A DNA stretch of 31,461 nt from CAJXNP01 sp050305935 (GCA_050305935.1 JBNLGG010000051.1:1-31461), one strand, 5' to 3'; shown: positions 1-9,140, counted from the first letter of the stretch. Numbers and translations are program-made. Notes: generated by a model not told the origin, from the letters alone.

Positions 1-29
1 AGCTTTTTATTGAAGGGAGTGGTCGGCTG

Positions 30-346
30 GGGGCAGAGGGCAGAGGGCAGAGGGCAGAGGGCGGAGAGCAGAGAGCGGAGAAGTTGGAAGACCGGTGACC
101 GAAGACGGATGACCGATGATCGAAGACCCAAGTCAGAGGATGGGAATTGGAAGATGAGGCAGAGGGCAGAGAGCAGAGGGCAGAGAGCAAAGAGCAGAGA
201 GCAGAGGGCGGAGAGCAGAGAGCAGAGAAGTTGGAAGACCGGTGACCGAAGACGGATGACCGATGATCGAAGACTCAAGTCAGAGGATGGGAATTGGAAG
301 ATGAGGCAGAGGGCAGAGAGCAAAGGGCAGAGGGCAGAGAGCGGTG
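30..346. repeat. Purine-rich heptamer array with a 147-bp tandem unit
   Basis: The plus strand is built from degenerate 7-mers of the type GGGCAGA, GAGCAGA and GGGCGGA. Embedded in it is a longer unit that starts with AAGTTGGAAGACCGGTGACC at position 81 and again at position 228, giving a period of 147 bp. The roughly 95-bp cores of the two copies differ at only one or two bases (ACCC versus ACTC). The region translates as an open frame full of Gln-Arg-Ala-Glu-Ser, but this follows from any 7-nt repeat read in triplets, so I do not call a gene. From 347 to 588 I see nothing further. Confidence 0.85.
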
Positions 347-588
347 AGCAAGGATTGGGAGTGTCATGTCGTTGTTACTTCGGTGGATAAGGATTGGGGG
401 AAATAGCCTTGCGGTGGCGAAGTTCTATCAGGTTTTTATAGTGTGGAGACTGGTTTTTGCTAAGGGTGTGGATAAAACAGATTCAAATCATTACACCAAC
501 AGGAGCAACCCGGGAACTCCTGATGGAATTTGGATTACTCCTGTATCATGTTAAATGGCTGGTCTATGCAATAAGTACTTATCCTTAC

Positions 589-1197
589 TTAGTCACCGAA
601 CGATAAACTATGGTTTCCATTGTTTTCCTTGGGTAATTTGATGTATCCCTTGCTAAAGAAATCCGTTCGCCATTCATCGGTTCCGTTATGAACAAAGGCA
701 TTGGTGGTAGCTTCTCCTGTGGCACCCTCAAACCTGCCGGTTCCTCCGGTAAAGTAAATGGGATCATCAAATCGGGTTTTGTAATAGTCTTTGTTGTCCT
801 TTTCATTAAGAAAGATTTGTCCCGACGGGATCTCGAAGAACAATTCATCCCCATTTGCCGCCACAAAACTGCCAACGGTATTGTAATAATATCCGGTGGA
901 CACATTGACACAGAAATTCATTTGTGTGGTCATTTTCCCCAGGTGATTGATATTGCCATCGCCTATCATGGTCAGGTAGAAAACAGGTGGCAGGCCGCAC
1001 CGGGTATCGGTGTAATCTGAATGATCCCATACAGACAGATTTGTTTTAAATGGAACAGTGACGGTTCCATCCGCATAACCGAATTGATTACCCGCCTGAT
1101 CAACCAGTTCATCATTGTTTATCGGTTCAGTACTTTCACAGCTAACCATCCAGCCCAGCAGAGCTGTTAAAACGAATAATTTTATCATGTTTTTCAT
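589..1197 (-). CDS. Putative lipoprotein with allene-oxide-cyclase/dirigent-like barrel motif
   Basis: A 202-residue predicted lipoprotein. The N-terminus MKNMIKLFVLTALLGWMVSC is a signal peptide ending in a lipobox with the modified Cys at position 20, so the protein is probably anchored in the outer membrane or facing the periplasm. Near residues 150-160 it carries GGTGRFEGATG. That glycine-rich turn is typical of small beta-barrel proteins of the allene oxide cyclase/dirigent-like superfamily, where it lies between two strands of the barrel. No enzymatic residues can be assigned, and in bacteria these barrels are usually of unknown function. It is transcribed in the same direction as the HTH/TPR regulator upstream, with a 226-bp gap that contains a perfect palindrome, so it need not share that gene's transcript. 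The fold assignment rests on this one motif. The lipoprotein call is firmer. Confidence 0.7.
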   Translation of the reverse strand: MKNMIKLFVLTALLGWMVSCESTEPINNDELVDQAGNQFGYADGTVTVPFKTNLSVWDHSDYTDTRCGLPPVFYLTMIGDGNINHLGKMTTQMNFCVNVSTGYYYNTVGSFVAANGDELFFEIPSGQIFLNEKDNKDYYKTRFDDPIYFTGGTGRFEGATGEATTNAFVHNGTDEWRTDFFSKGYIKLPKENNGNHSLSFGD

Positions 1198-1245
1198 CGT
1201 ATTGGTGTTGAGTTTCGAAATAATTAAACCACGTGTCTAATCTTG

Positions 1246-1261
1246 ATTGAAGGCCTTCAAT
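1246..1261. promoter_or_regulatory. 16-bp perfect palindrome upstream of lipoprotein gene
   Basis: ATTGAAGGCCTTCAAT is a perfect 16-bp palindrome, 48 bp upstream of the lipoprotein start. It has the size of a dimeric repressor operator. It has no U-tract and too small a loop for a terminator. The function is inferred only from its position. Confidence 0.3.
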
Positions 1262-1423
1262 ACCTTATGTATTACAGGAATAAAGTAACAGGAAAAGGAG
1301 ATGAGTGGCATATAAGAATTGTTGCAATCCATGATAAATTTGGTGCATATTTCGCTTTTCAATGGTAATGTCGTTGCCTTCCTTTTTTTATCAGGCGATT
1401 CGACACCATGTAAGCCCAATGAT

Positions 1424-3301
1424 TTATTCCGTGAGGTTCATTTTTTGCAGCAGTGCCACGAACCGATCATCCGCTTTCAAAGATTCGAAAATAGGATCCA
1501 CTCCAATATGGGGCATGTTTTGATCATGGGACAGGTAAGCTTTTTCCAACCATTCCATGGCTTCATTTGTATTTCCTGCCCGGGTGTAAAGGGTCGCGAT
1601 TTGCCAGGGTGTAACAAACGTGCTATCTGAACGCCGGATGAGCATCTCTGCCAGATTTTCAAGAGCCCCTTGGTAACCGTTTTTTTTGTTTCCTTCCTTT
1701 AATGCCGCTACTGCCGACTGATCCCCTCGGGTTTCGTAGGATTTTTTCCACATTTCCAAGGCTTCTTCATGCATGCCTTGCAAATGATAGGCCGTGCGGA
1801 TTGTGGAAAGAGTAAGGGCATCATTGGGGGCAATTTCAAGGTTTCTTTGCAGGACATGCAAGGCCTCTTCATAGCGGTGATCATACAGCAAGTCCATGCC
1901 ATACAGGGCCTTGTATAAGGGATTAAAGGGATCTAGTTCGATAGCTCTTTTTATTTCTCCAATGGCCATTTCCCGATCCTGACGGGCTATGAAAAGTGCC
2001 TGCGATAAGTATGCTCTCGCCGAGGAGTTATTCGGGTTAATGGAGATGGCCTTTCGAAAGGCTTTTATACCTTCCTGGTATTTCCATTCCCCCCAGCAGT
2101 TCAATACTCCTAACACAAAATGAACATCAGAGAGGGTGCTGTCCATCGCCAGGGCCTTGGATGCCGAAGTTTTCATTATTTCAAACCCTTCCGAATGGGG
2201 GTTCAGCCCCTGCTGCTGCCGTCCAATCCATGCCAAAGATATGCCAGCATATGCCAGCGCATTGCTGGGATCCATATCCCTGGCAAGCTCAAAGTAATAC
2301 AATGAGGTGTTGAGATCATTTTCTGTTAATTTGTCCCAATAAAAACGGCCTTTCAGGTAAGCTTTGTAAGCATCGGGATTGACTTCCTCAGGGGAGGATA
2401 GGTAGGACATTTCTTCATTGGTTAACTCCACTTCGATTTGACGGGCAATATCTTGAACGGCTTTTGATTGTACCAAACGCACCTGGGACATCCCATCCCG
2501 ATAATCCTTGACCAATAAGTGGTTTTCCTCAGGGAAAACATCAATGAGCTGGATAACCACCCGAACGCTGTCACCTGCTCCAATGACTGATCCTTCGACA
2601 ATGGTATTGACACCTAGTTCACTGGCAATATCTTTCAGTAACATATCGGTATTCCGATATCGTAAGGTAGAGGTTCGCGAAATCACACGCAAAGAACTTA
2701 TTTTCCCCAATTCCCCGATCAGGGCGTCATGCATACCCTCCACAAAATAGTCGTTGGATGGTTGGCCGGTCAAATTTTGCAAAGGAAGAATAGCGAGTGA
2801 TTTTTCGCCCGTCCCTATATTCATGACAGAAAAATAAACACCTGCTGCTGCCAGGATCAAGATCAAAACCACGACTATAACTTTATTTCTCAGCAGGTAA
2901 TCCGGGAATGGAGAGCGAATTGCACGTTGGCTTTTTAAAACGGATTGGTCAGCAGCTTTCGTGGCCTTCTTTTTAATAATTCCAGGAGCGATCTTAAAAT
3001 GTTTTTTAAATACCTTATTGAAATAACTTGGACTGTTAAATCCCACCCGATAGGCAATCTCTGATACGGTCGCAGAATTTTTTTCTAAGTATTCCCGGGC
3101 CCGTGTCAATCGTTTCTCCGTTATCAGATCACCTGCAGATTTGCCAGTCAGTTTCGTTAGTTTTCTATGCAACATGGATCTGCTTATCCCTGCTTGTCTT
3201 GCAAGTTCTTCGACCGAAAAATGCTCATCGGAAATATTATCCTCGATGATTTTGTGGATGTTTTTAAGAAACTGGTCTTGCATGGACGTAGGGTTTTCCA
3301 T
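1424..3301 (-). CDS. Membrane-anchored AraC-type HTH / TolB-like / TPR regulator
   Basis: A 625-residue one-component regulator. Residues about 8-110 form an AraC-type double helix-turn-helix, with the second HTH in VSEIAYRVGFNSPSYFNKVF followed by KKHFKIAPG. A single membrane segment lies at about 139-160. The stretch starting SLAILPLQNLTG (about 168-290) resembles the TolB/FlgO-like domain often found behind the membrane helix of CadC-type regulators and some class III cyclases. The C-terminal half (about 300-620) is a run of tetratricopeptide repeats. The DNA-binding part therefore sits in the cytoplasm and the TolB-like/TPR part in the periplasm, so an extracytoplasmic signal could act directly on transcription. 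Its targets are unknown. The flanking lipoprotein and GH3 genes on the same strand are the nearest candidates. The architecture is clear but the signal is not. Confidence 0.88.
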   Translation of the reverse strand: MENPTSMQDQFLKNIHKIIEDNISDEHFSVEELARQAGISRSMLHRKLTKLTGKSAGDLITEKRLTRAREYLEKNSATVSEIAYRVGFNSPSYFNKVFKKHFKIAPGIIKKKATKAADQSVLKSQRAIRSPFPDYLLRNKVIVVVLILILAAAGVYFSVMNIGTGEKSLAILPLQNLTGQPSNDYFVEGMHDALIGELGKISSLRVISRTSTLRYRNTDMLLKDIASELGVNTIVEGSVIGAGDSVRVVIQLIDVFPEENHLLVKDYRDGMSQVRLVQSKAVQDIARQIEVELTNEEMSYLSSPEEVNPDAYKAYLKGRFYWDKLTENDLNTSLYYFELARDMDPSNALAYAGISLAWIGRQQQGLNPHSEGFEIMKTSASKALAMDSTLSDVHFVLGVLNCWGEWKYQEGIKAFRKAISINPNNSSARAYLSQALFIARQDREMAIGEIKRAIELDPFNPLYKALYGMDLLYDHRYEEALHVLQRNLEIAPNDALTLSTIRTAYHLQGMHEEALEMWKKSYETRGDQSAVAALKEGNKKNGYQGALENLAEMLIRRSDSTFVTPWQIATLYTRAGNTNEAMEWLEKAYLSHDQNMPHIGVDPIFESLKADDRFVALLQKMNLTE

Positions 3302-3538
3302 TGATGTGCAATCGGGGATATTTAGTGGTGGTCCATTTTATGTAGAACAAAATCCATTTTTGATTAATTCATCCTTTTTTCTGATTTAAATTTAGTGTCA
3401 ATTTAGGCGTGTAAAGATTTATTATAATGGGAGAGGGGTAATGAGGATGCTTTTGGGTGAATGTGTTTGTTCAATGGACTTGTGGTGCATGGACCGGAAA
3501 TTATTAGCATATATTACCCAAAAAGCCTGTTAAATCAA

Positions 3539-3587
3539 ATTCCTGCAAAGCTTCAACCATAAGAAATAGTTTTCAGCCCGCAGGAAT
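3539..3587 (-). terminator. Possible terminator behind the GH3 gene
   Basis: ATTCCTGC (3539-3546) and GCAGGAAT (3580-3587) are a perfect 8-bp inverted repeat with a 33-nt loop, just downstream of the GH3 stop on the minus strand. The run TTTGATTT follows on that strand. The long loop makes it a weak call. The rest of the 3302-3606 spacer holds no gene I can support. Confidence 0.3.
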
Positions 3588-3606
3588 CTTTTATTTTTAT
3601 TACCGC

Positions 3607-6042
3607 TTATCTCCGACTGGACATTTTGTCAATTGTCCGTGTAGGTGTCAATGATTTCGATACTTTTTCAACCACTCGGTCCTCTGCCAATGAGAACTCT
3701 CCACTTAACAAAATGTTTTTCGACGAAGACCCTACCATTATTTTATAAGTACCTGCCTCAGCATTCCAGGAAGAGGATGCTTCGTCGAATGAACAAAGAT
3801 CCATTGCTTCAATGGTAAAGCTCAGGGTTTCGGTCGCGCCCGGAGCCAGGCTAGCTGTCTTGCCAAAGTCAACTAATACTTGCGAAGGTTTCTCGATCTT
3901 TTGTGCCGGAGCACTTAAATACACCTGTACCACTTCCTTACCTTCCGCGCTTCCTGTGTTTGTCACATCTACAGTAGCCGTAATAGCATCTGTAAATTTA
4001 TCTGAGCTTAATGTAAGGTTGCTATATTCAAAATTTGTATACGAAAGACCATATCCAAATTCATAAGCGACCGGCACATCGAAGGTAGTGTAATAGCGAT
4101 AGCCTACATAAATATCCTCTTCATACACTACCTCCCAGGGGACCCTTTGCATGAAAGATGACATCATATCGTCTTCTGTTTCGTTGGTATTCAATTCTGC
4201 CTCCAAAGGGACACCGGGGAAGGTGGACGACGATGGTGCATCTTCATATTGAATGGGGAAGGTAACTGCCAATTTTCCGGATGGGGTGACTTTTCCCGTT
4301 AAGACATCCACCACCGCATTGCCAGCTTCCTGACCGGGTTGCCATGCGCATAAAATCGCATCAGGTTGATCTCTCCAACTTGCCACTTCTATGGCGCCAC
4401 CGATATTTAAAACTACCACTACTTTTTTGCCGACTGCATGGAACGCGTCTGATACATTTTTGACCAGCATTTTTTCAGTATTTGTGAGATAAAAATCGCC
4501 TTCGATGGGCTCCCGGTCACCTCCTTCACCCGAATTTCTGCCGATGGTGATCAAAGCGACATCAGCATTTTCAACACCTGATTTGGCCAGTGCCGGAGTT
4601 ACTTCCATTTCGGGTACAGGTTCTTTTGCCCCCATTAAAGCGGCCAGCCAGTTTTTTGGCCGTCCCATGTTAGCACGTGCTTCCTTGATGTACCGGTTAT
4701 AAGTTATCGCGAGATTTTCATCAATGGTCAAACCACCGTTTTTAAGTCCGTCGATGAGCGAAACAGTATAAGCCTCATTTACATCACCACTACCAGTACC
4801 TCCGGAAATGAATTCATAGGAGGTAGTTCCAAACACCGCCACGTTCTTTATCTCAGAGCCAAGGGGCAGTGCAGCATCCTGATTTTTAAACAGGATCATG
4901 CCTTCGGAGGCTGCCATCCTGGCTACTTTGGCGTGAGCCTCCAGGTTCGGGTCACCGGTTTCTATTCCGTTTTGTTTGGGTGATTTCATCATGATTCGCA
5001 GTACCCTGGTGATGTTTTCGTCCAGCACGGATTCGTTTAAACTACCTTCTTTTACTGCCTTGATGATATCACGGATTTGTTGTTCGTTGCCAGGCATTAA
5101 TACGTCATTTCCGGCCTTCATCATTGCCACAGGATCACTACCTCCTGTCCAGTCTGTCATCACATACCCTTCAAAGCCCCAGTCATCCCGCAATACCTTG
5201 GTAAGCAGATCATGACTTTCGGCAGTATATACGCCATTGATCTTGTTGTAAGATGACATTACCGTCCATGGCTGAGCCTCCTTGACAGCGATTTCGAAGC
5301 CTCTCAAATAGATTTCCCGGAGGGCACGCTCGCTGACAATGGTATTGACCGAAGTCCTGTTGGTTTCCTGGTTGTTGGCGGCAAAGTGCTTGATCGAAGT
5401 TCCCACACCGTTTGATTCGATACCGTTGACCATGGCAGCCGCCATTTTTCCCGTTACAAGGGGATCTTCGGAATAATATTCAAAGTTCCTGCCGCAAAGA
5501 GGGTCTCGTTGGATATTCATACCGGGGGCAAGGAGAACATCTGCATTGTATGCCAGCACTTCTGCCCCCATCGCCTGTCCCACCTTTTCGACCAGGCCCT
5601 TATCCCAGGACGAAGCCATTAAGGTAGCGATTGGAAAAGCCGTACAGTAGTACGCATTATCGTCACCTGCTCGATGGGGTGAAATGCGAAGTCCAGCCGG
5701 GCCATCGGCCAGTACCTGCGTAGTAACGCCAAGCTCGGGATAGGCGGCTGTAAAACCCGCCGCTCCGGGAAGGATGGCGCGAATGCTATCAACCATTGCA
5801 TAATATGCTGAATCCATGGTTTTTTCGGGTTGTGGCCAGTTGGCGGCAATGGAATCTGGTAAATCAAAATGCATTCCTGTTCCCACAAGCAATTGCACCT
5901 TTTGTTCCAGGGACATTTTACCAATCATCTCCCTGATTTGTTTATCCTGATCAATTTGAGGTTCCTGGGTAGTGCAAGCCACCATCGTGGCAGCCATCAG
6001 CACTCCAATGACACCAGATCTACCTGTAATCATTCTTTTCAT
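3607..6042 (-). CDS. Glycoside hydrolase family 3 beta-glucosidase, lipoprotein
   Basis: An 811-residue GH3 enzyme, which in this family removes beta-linked glucose (or xylose) from the non-reducing end of oligosaccharides. A signal peptide ends in a lipobox (MVAC, Cys23), placing it in the periplasm or on the cell surface. The N-terminal TIM barrel shows LADGPAGLR (111-119), the KHF triad (218-220) and YVMTDW, where Asp297 is the predicted nucleophile. The alpha/beta sandwich domain contains SGEGGDRE. Glu506 fits the position of the acid/base in related GH3 enzymes. A fibronectin III-like domain fills the last ~150 residues (from about 655 on). Length and domain order are normal for the family. 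The gene is preceded by a 280-bp AT-rich spacer, so it is probably transcribed alone. Substrate preference cannot be read from the sequence. Confidence 0.93.
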   Translation of the reverse strand: MKRMITGRSGVIGVLMAATMVACTTQEPQIDQDKQIREMIGKMSLEQKVQLLVGTGMHFDLPDSIAANWPQPEKTMDSAYYAMVDSIRAILPGAAGFTAAYPELGVTTQVLADGPAGLRISPHRAGDDNAYYCTAFPIATLMASSWDKGLVEKVGQAMGAEVLAYNADVLLAPGMNIQRDPLCGRNFEYYSEDPLVTGKMAAAMVNGIESNGVGTSIKHFAANNQETNRTSVNTIVSERALREIYLRGFEIAVKEAQPWTVMSSYNKINGVYTAESHDLLTKVLRDDWGFEGYVMTDWTGGSDPVAMMKAGNDVLMPGNEQQIRDIIKAVKEGSLNESVLDENITRVLRIMMKSPKQNGIETGDPNLEAHAKVARMAASEGMILFKNQDAALPLGSEIKNVAVFGTTSYEFISGGTGSGDVNEAYTVSLIDGLKNGGLTIDENLAITYNRYIKEARANMGRPKNWLAALMGAKEPVPEMEVTPALAKSGVENADVALITIGRNSGEGGDREPIEGDFYLTNTEKMLVKNVSDAFHAVGKKVVVVLNIGGAIEVASWRDQPDAILCAWQPGQEAGNAVVDVLTGKVTPSGKLAVTFPIQYEDAPSSSTFPGVPLEAELNTNETEDDMMSSFMQRVPWEVVYEEDIYVGYRYYTTFDVPVAYEFGYGLSYTNFEYSNLTLSSDKFTDAITATVDVTNTGSAEGKEVVQVYLSAPAQKIEKPSQVLVDFGKTASLAPGATETLSFTIEAMDLCSFDEASSSWNAEAGTYKIMVGSSSKNILLSGEFSLAEDRVVEKVSKSLTPTRTIDKMSSRR

Positions 6043-6322
6043 AATTTTTCAATTTGTGTTCCTATGACTAATAGTTTTTGTATGTCAATTTTTTCCCATA
6101 ACAAATTTCCGAACATGGAAATTCGTTTAGGACTTTTTTAAAACAAATGATTGTTAGGGAATGGAGTAAATTATTCCCGTAGTAAGATTAGCGAGAAGAT
6201 GATGATCTGTAATACTTCCAAAAGAGATTGGTTAAGGATTTCTTTTGGTGTTACAATGATAAAAAAAGTTATTGTTTTGACACAAAAAAGTTCGCTTAAA
6301 TAATTTTTCGAATATTCTTAGA

Positions 6323-6763
6323 TTACCTCTTATAAAAAATATAGTCAGTCGGGAAAGGCGTGATCCCATGCTGCCGGAGATCGGAGATGATCTGCGCTCT
6401 GTGGTGGGTATGGTGATTGGCTACATGGAAGAGTATTTCTACAATTGTATTGGACAATTCATCGCCCTTTGAATTTTTATATGTCAATGGTTGATGAAGG
6501 TCATACTCAACGAGGATTTTAACGGTATCCTGAAAATTGCATAAATCGAGCTCCTTACAACGGTTCAATGTATGAACATCATGTACGCCCAGTGAATTGG
6601 TTTTTAGGATTCTGGCATTCCAGATCTGGTGGGCATTCATCATGTGGGAAAACAGAGGGATGCTTCGTGCGCTGATCAGATTTTCATGCTCGATCAATTG
6701 ATTGGCCAGTTTCCGGTTGAAGTAGTGGTGGTATTCAAATATGTCCTGGAAAAAGTCTTTCAT
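6323..6763 (-). CDS. DinB-family four-helix protein
   Basis: A 146-residue protein of the DinB/YfiT superfamily of four-helix-bundle, metal-binding proteins. Members often act as thiol-dependent transferases (for example with bacillithiol or mycothiol), but most are uncharacterised. The metal-binding histidines typical of the family are visible: His40/His45 in SHMMNAHQIWNAR and a cluster in FHVANHHTHHRAQI (about 113-121). The C-terminal pattern ITPFPTDYIFY is also characteristic. The gene stands alone between the GH43 and GH3 genes and has no obvious role in carbohydrate use. A second, unrelated-looking member of the superfamily lies at 10586. Confidence 0.85.
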   Translation of the reverse strand: MKDFFQDIFEYHHYFNRKLANQLIEHENLISARSIPLFSHMMNAHQIWNARILKTNSLGVHDVHTLNRCKELDLCNFQDTVKILVEYDLHQPLTYKNSKGDELSNTIVEILFHVANHHTHHRAQIISDLRQHGITPFPTDYIFYKR

Positions 6764-6862
6764 TCGTTTGTAGGGTTATGGCTTGGTTAACGGACATAGA
6801 TTGTTTGTAGTTTGGGAGGGAATTGAAAAAAAGACCAGGAGAGTCTTATTATTCTAAATGAT

Positions 6863-6944
6863 AAACCTCCAGGGATTTCCTTTGTTTAAGCCAATTGTTT
6901 TTCAAAACAACTAATTTGCTACCTCGACGAATCCCTGGAGGTTT
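6863..6944. repeat. 15-bp perfect inverted repeat with nested hairpin
   Basis: AAACCTCCAGGGATT (6863-6877) and its exact complement (6930-6944) enclose 52 bp. Inside lies a second hairpin, TTGTTTT/AAAACAA with a 2-nt loop (6895-6910). It lies 60 bp after the GH43 stop, so it could end that minus-strand transcript. However, the T-run (TTTTT at 6942-6946) is on the plus side, where no gene would need it. It may therefore be an interspersed palindromic element rather than a terminator. No clear target-site duplication is seen. Confidence 0.6.
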
Positions 6945-7004
6945 TTGTCTATGCAGGAGTGTTTTTTTTAAAACTTTCTCCTTTTGTTAGACTTATTTCA
7001 AACG

Positions 7005-8738
7005 CTATTCCAAATGTATCAATATATCACTTTTGCTTATGCCATTTGCATTGAACGATTCTATCGTAAAATAATAATCCTGATTGGCATTTAAGCTATT
7101 GATCGTCAACGATGTATCATCATGTACCATGTAGCTTTGATAAAGCTTGTCTTCTTCTGTGCCATAACTAATCACATAGCCATCTGCATTTCCTGATTGT
7201 TGCCAGGTTAAAACGACTGATCTTCCGTTTTCCGGATCGCGTGTTGCGTTCAAGCCGGTTGTTGTTTCCGGAACGCTTCCATTTCCTTTGCCAAATACCC
7301 TGAAACCGCTGATAGCAAAATGTCCGCCGGGAACTTCCAGGTTAGTGATTTTCAGGTATCTGCCGGTAATTTTTTCCGGCAACTGATAATACACATGGGA
7401 ATTGTCCGTATTGTTGTTTGATTTGTCAGCGAGCATTGTCCACTCATTTCCATCATTTGAATATTCTATTATATACCGGTGTTTTAGTCCTTCCACACGG
7501 CCAAACAGATTAGTAGCATGTTCGGCAAAATTCACCTGTAGCGCGTATACGTCCATGGCTTCTCCCAAATCAACGGTCGCGAATTCTCCTTCAGATCCGC
7601 TGGTTGCTGCCCAATAGGTTCTGATTTCTTCGTCGGTGATAGAAGTTGCCGGGAGTGAATCAATGGAGGAAGAGACCATCACTTCTTTCTTATAGGAAAG
7701 CAGCATCCATTCGGGGAATATTTCTTCCCTCGAATTTATTTTTTCCCCGGGAAGTATCAGGGGGTAGTCGCCATACTTTGTATTCGCATAGAGTGTTCCC
7801 TGTTCATCAAGGAATACAGGATAAAGCCCCAGGCGGCGTTCGAACATATGTTTTTGGGAAATGGTGATCGTTCCGATGTGCCAAAAATTGCCATAACGGT
7901 CCGCAAAGGTACTTCCATGCCCTGCGCCAGTGGCAAAACCTTCCGGCTTGTAGGCGAAAGGATTGTGCTCCTGTAGTGTGAAGGGACCCAGGGGGTTATC
8001 TGAAACGTATGCCCCGTCCGAATAGCTTTTGTATTCAGTTCCTGGTCCTGAGTATTGCAGGTAATATTTGCCCTTGTACTTGTTTACCCAGGCGCCTTCG
8101 ATCCAGGGTGCTTGATGTAGCAGTGTATTGTAATCCCCGGGAACCTCCCAGCCGTATTCTGCAGGATTGGGATGTTTGAGTTCCACCGGCTCTCCGGAAA
8201 ATGAAAAATCATTCTTATAGTCCAGCATTACACCATACAATGGATTTTGGTTGGAGCAGCCCCAGTACAAGTACAATTGCTGGTCGTCATCCAGTAAAAA
8301 AGCAGGATCCCATACCGGCATTTCCAGTTCCTCCTTCGCAATGCTCCACTTGCCACTAAGGGGGTCACCCGATTTGTAAATCGTGCTTTTTTCCTGGGAA
8401 GAAGCGAGGAAATACAGTGTGTCGTTTATCCCAACAGCTGTGGGTGCATATTCTTCCGTCGGGATCTGATTGGTCTCAATGAAGGTCCAGCCAAGCAAAT
8501 CAGTGGAATGCCAATATCCACCCGACTTTGAAGCGAATAAATAATATCGGTCTTTAAACCATACGATGGTCGGGTCGGCGGCCTCTCGTCGCGAAGGCTC
8601 GTCCAGGCAAAACCGGTAGCTGATATCAATTGGGTTGCAGAAGGTCTGAAAGCTTATTGGCTCCTCCTTCACTTCTTTTTTAGGTTGGCAAGCCAACACC
8701 ATCGGTATAAGAAAAGATAAAATAATCAACGATCTCAT
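7005..8738 (-). CDS. Glycoside hydrolase family 43 protein with F5/8-type and FnIII domains, lipoprotein
   Basis: I place the start at 8738, not at the in-frame ATG at 8780. MRSLIILSFLIPMVLAC is then a compact lipoprotein signal with Cys17; the longer form would put 14 polar residues in front. The product is 577 residues. The five-bladed GH43 domain (about 30-330) shows the expected acidic triad: Asp55 in REAADPTIVW (general base), Asp144 in PVWDPAF (pKa modulator) and Glu214 in APWIEGAWV (general acid). GH43 enzymes release arabinose or xylose from plant-type polysaccharides. A discoidin (F5/8 C, CBM32-like) domain follows at about 370-485, then a fibronectin III domain (about 490-577), both typical carbohydrate-binding or linker modules. 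It shares strand and export route with the GH3 enzyme, so the two may act on the same glycan. Confidence 0.9.
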   Translation of the reverse strand: MRSLIILSFLIPMVLACQPKKEVKEEPISFQTFCNPIDISYRFCLDEPSRREAADPTIVWFKDRYYLFASKSGGYWHSTDLLGWTFIETNQIPTEEYAPTAVGINDTLYFLASSQEKSTIYKSGDPLSGKWSIAKEELEMPVWDPAFLLDDDQQLYLYWGCSNQNPLYGVMLDYKNDFSFSGEPVELKHPNPAEYGWEVPGDYNTLLHQAPWIEGAWVNKYKGKYYLQYSGPGTEYKSYSDGAYVSDNPLGPFTLQEHNPFAYKPEGFATGAGHGSTFADRYGNFWHIGTITISQKHMFERRLGLYPVFLDEQGTLYANTKYGDYPLILPGEKINSREEIFPEWMLLSYKKEVMVSSSIDSLPATSITDEEIRTYWAATSGSEGEFATVDLGEAMDVYALQVNFAEHATNLFGRVEGLKHRYIIEYSNDGNEWTMLADKSNNNTDNSHVYYQLPEKITGRYLKITNLEVPGGHFAISGFRVFGKGNGSVPETTTGLNATRDPENGRSVVLTWQQSGNADGYVISYGTEEDKLYQSYMVHDDTSLTINSLNANQDYYFTIESFNANGISKSDILIHLE

Positions 8739-9023
8739 ATAGATAAAAATTTGTTTATTAATTAAGAATAGTTTGTTCATATATAGTCTGAAACATTTAG
8801 TTGAGACAGGGTCTACGGTAAAGATTTTAGATTCCGGACAAATTTTGTTCTTTTAAAGATTTAGAACAAACTTTTCCGTAAGTGTGACGCTTAAAATTAC
8901 TAAGTCAATGGGCAAAAAGGAAATTGGAAATACCAGTGAAGAATAATGAATCCCGGATAACATTGTAGCATTCACCAGCTCAAACAAGCAACTTTTTGAA
9001 GAGGTCAATACATAGCAGCCACA

Positions 9024-9140
9024 CTGTTCCATACATGTTGATGGACTCTTAATTCCTTTTACCTGGTGCTTTCCCAATTCTTAGACAGGAAAATTTTCAG
9101 TTTTTGGTTCGCGACAGACATTTTCAGGAAAGCCGCTGTC
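9024..9140 (-). pseudogene. Relic of an adenylate cyclase C-terminus
   Basis: Read on the minus strand, this segment aligns at nucleotide level with the last ~120 bp of the cyclase gene at 17036-18331. The frame gives PENVCRE..., an in-frame TAA, then ELGKHQVKGIKSP; the intact gene reads SENVYGELK...EFGKHQVKGINEP. A one-base loss near the end breaks the terminal INIYG, which survives in the next frame as INMYG. Nothing upstream of about 9140 still resembles a cyclase. It is the 3' tail of a lost paralogue. The rest of the 8781-9393 spacer is AT-rich and holds no other gene I can support. A 13-bp palindrome ATGTGAATCACAT lies at 9199-9211. Confidence 0.8.

Noticed and set aside
10..390. 126-codon open frame rich in Gln-Arg-Ala-Glu-Ser
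   Set aside because: It is produced by the 7-nt repeat read in triplets and has no start signal or family; I treat it as a repeat.
366..554. 62-codon frame after the repeat
   Set aside because: No recognisable features and no start signal.
8853..9077. 74-codon minus-strand frame beginning MGKHQVKGIK
   Set aside because: It is the out-of-context continuation of the cyclase relic at 9024-9140, not an independent gene.
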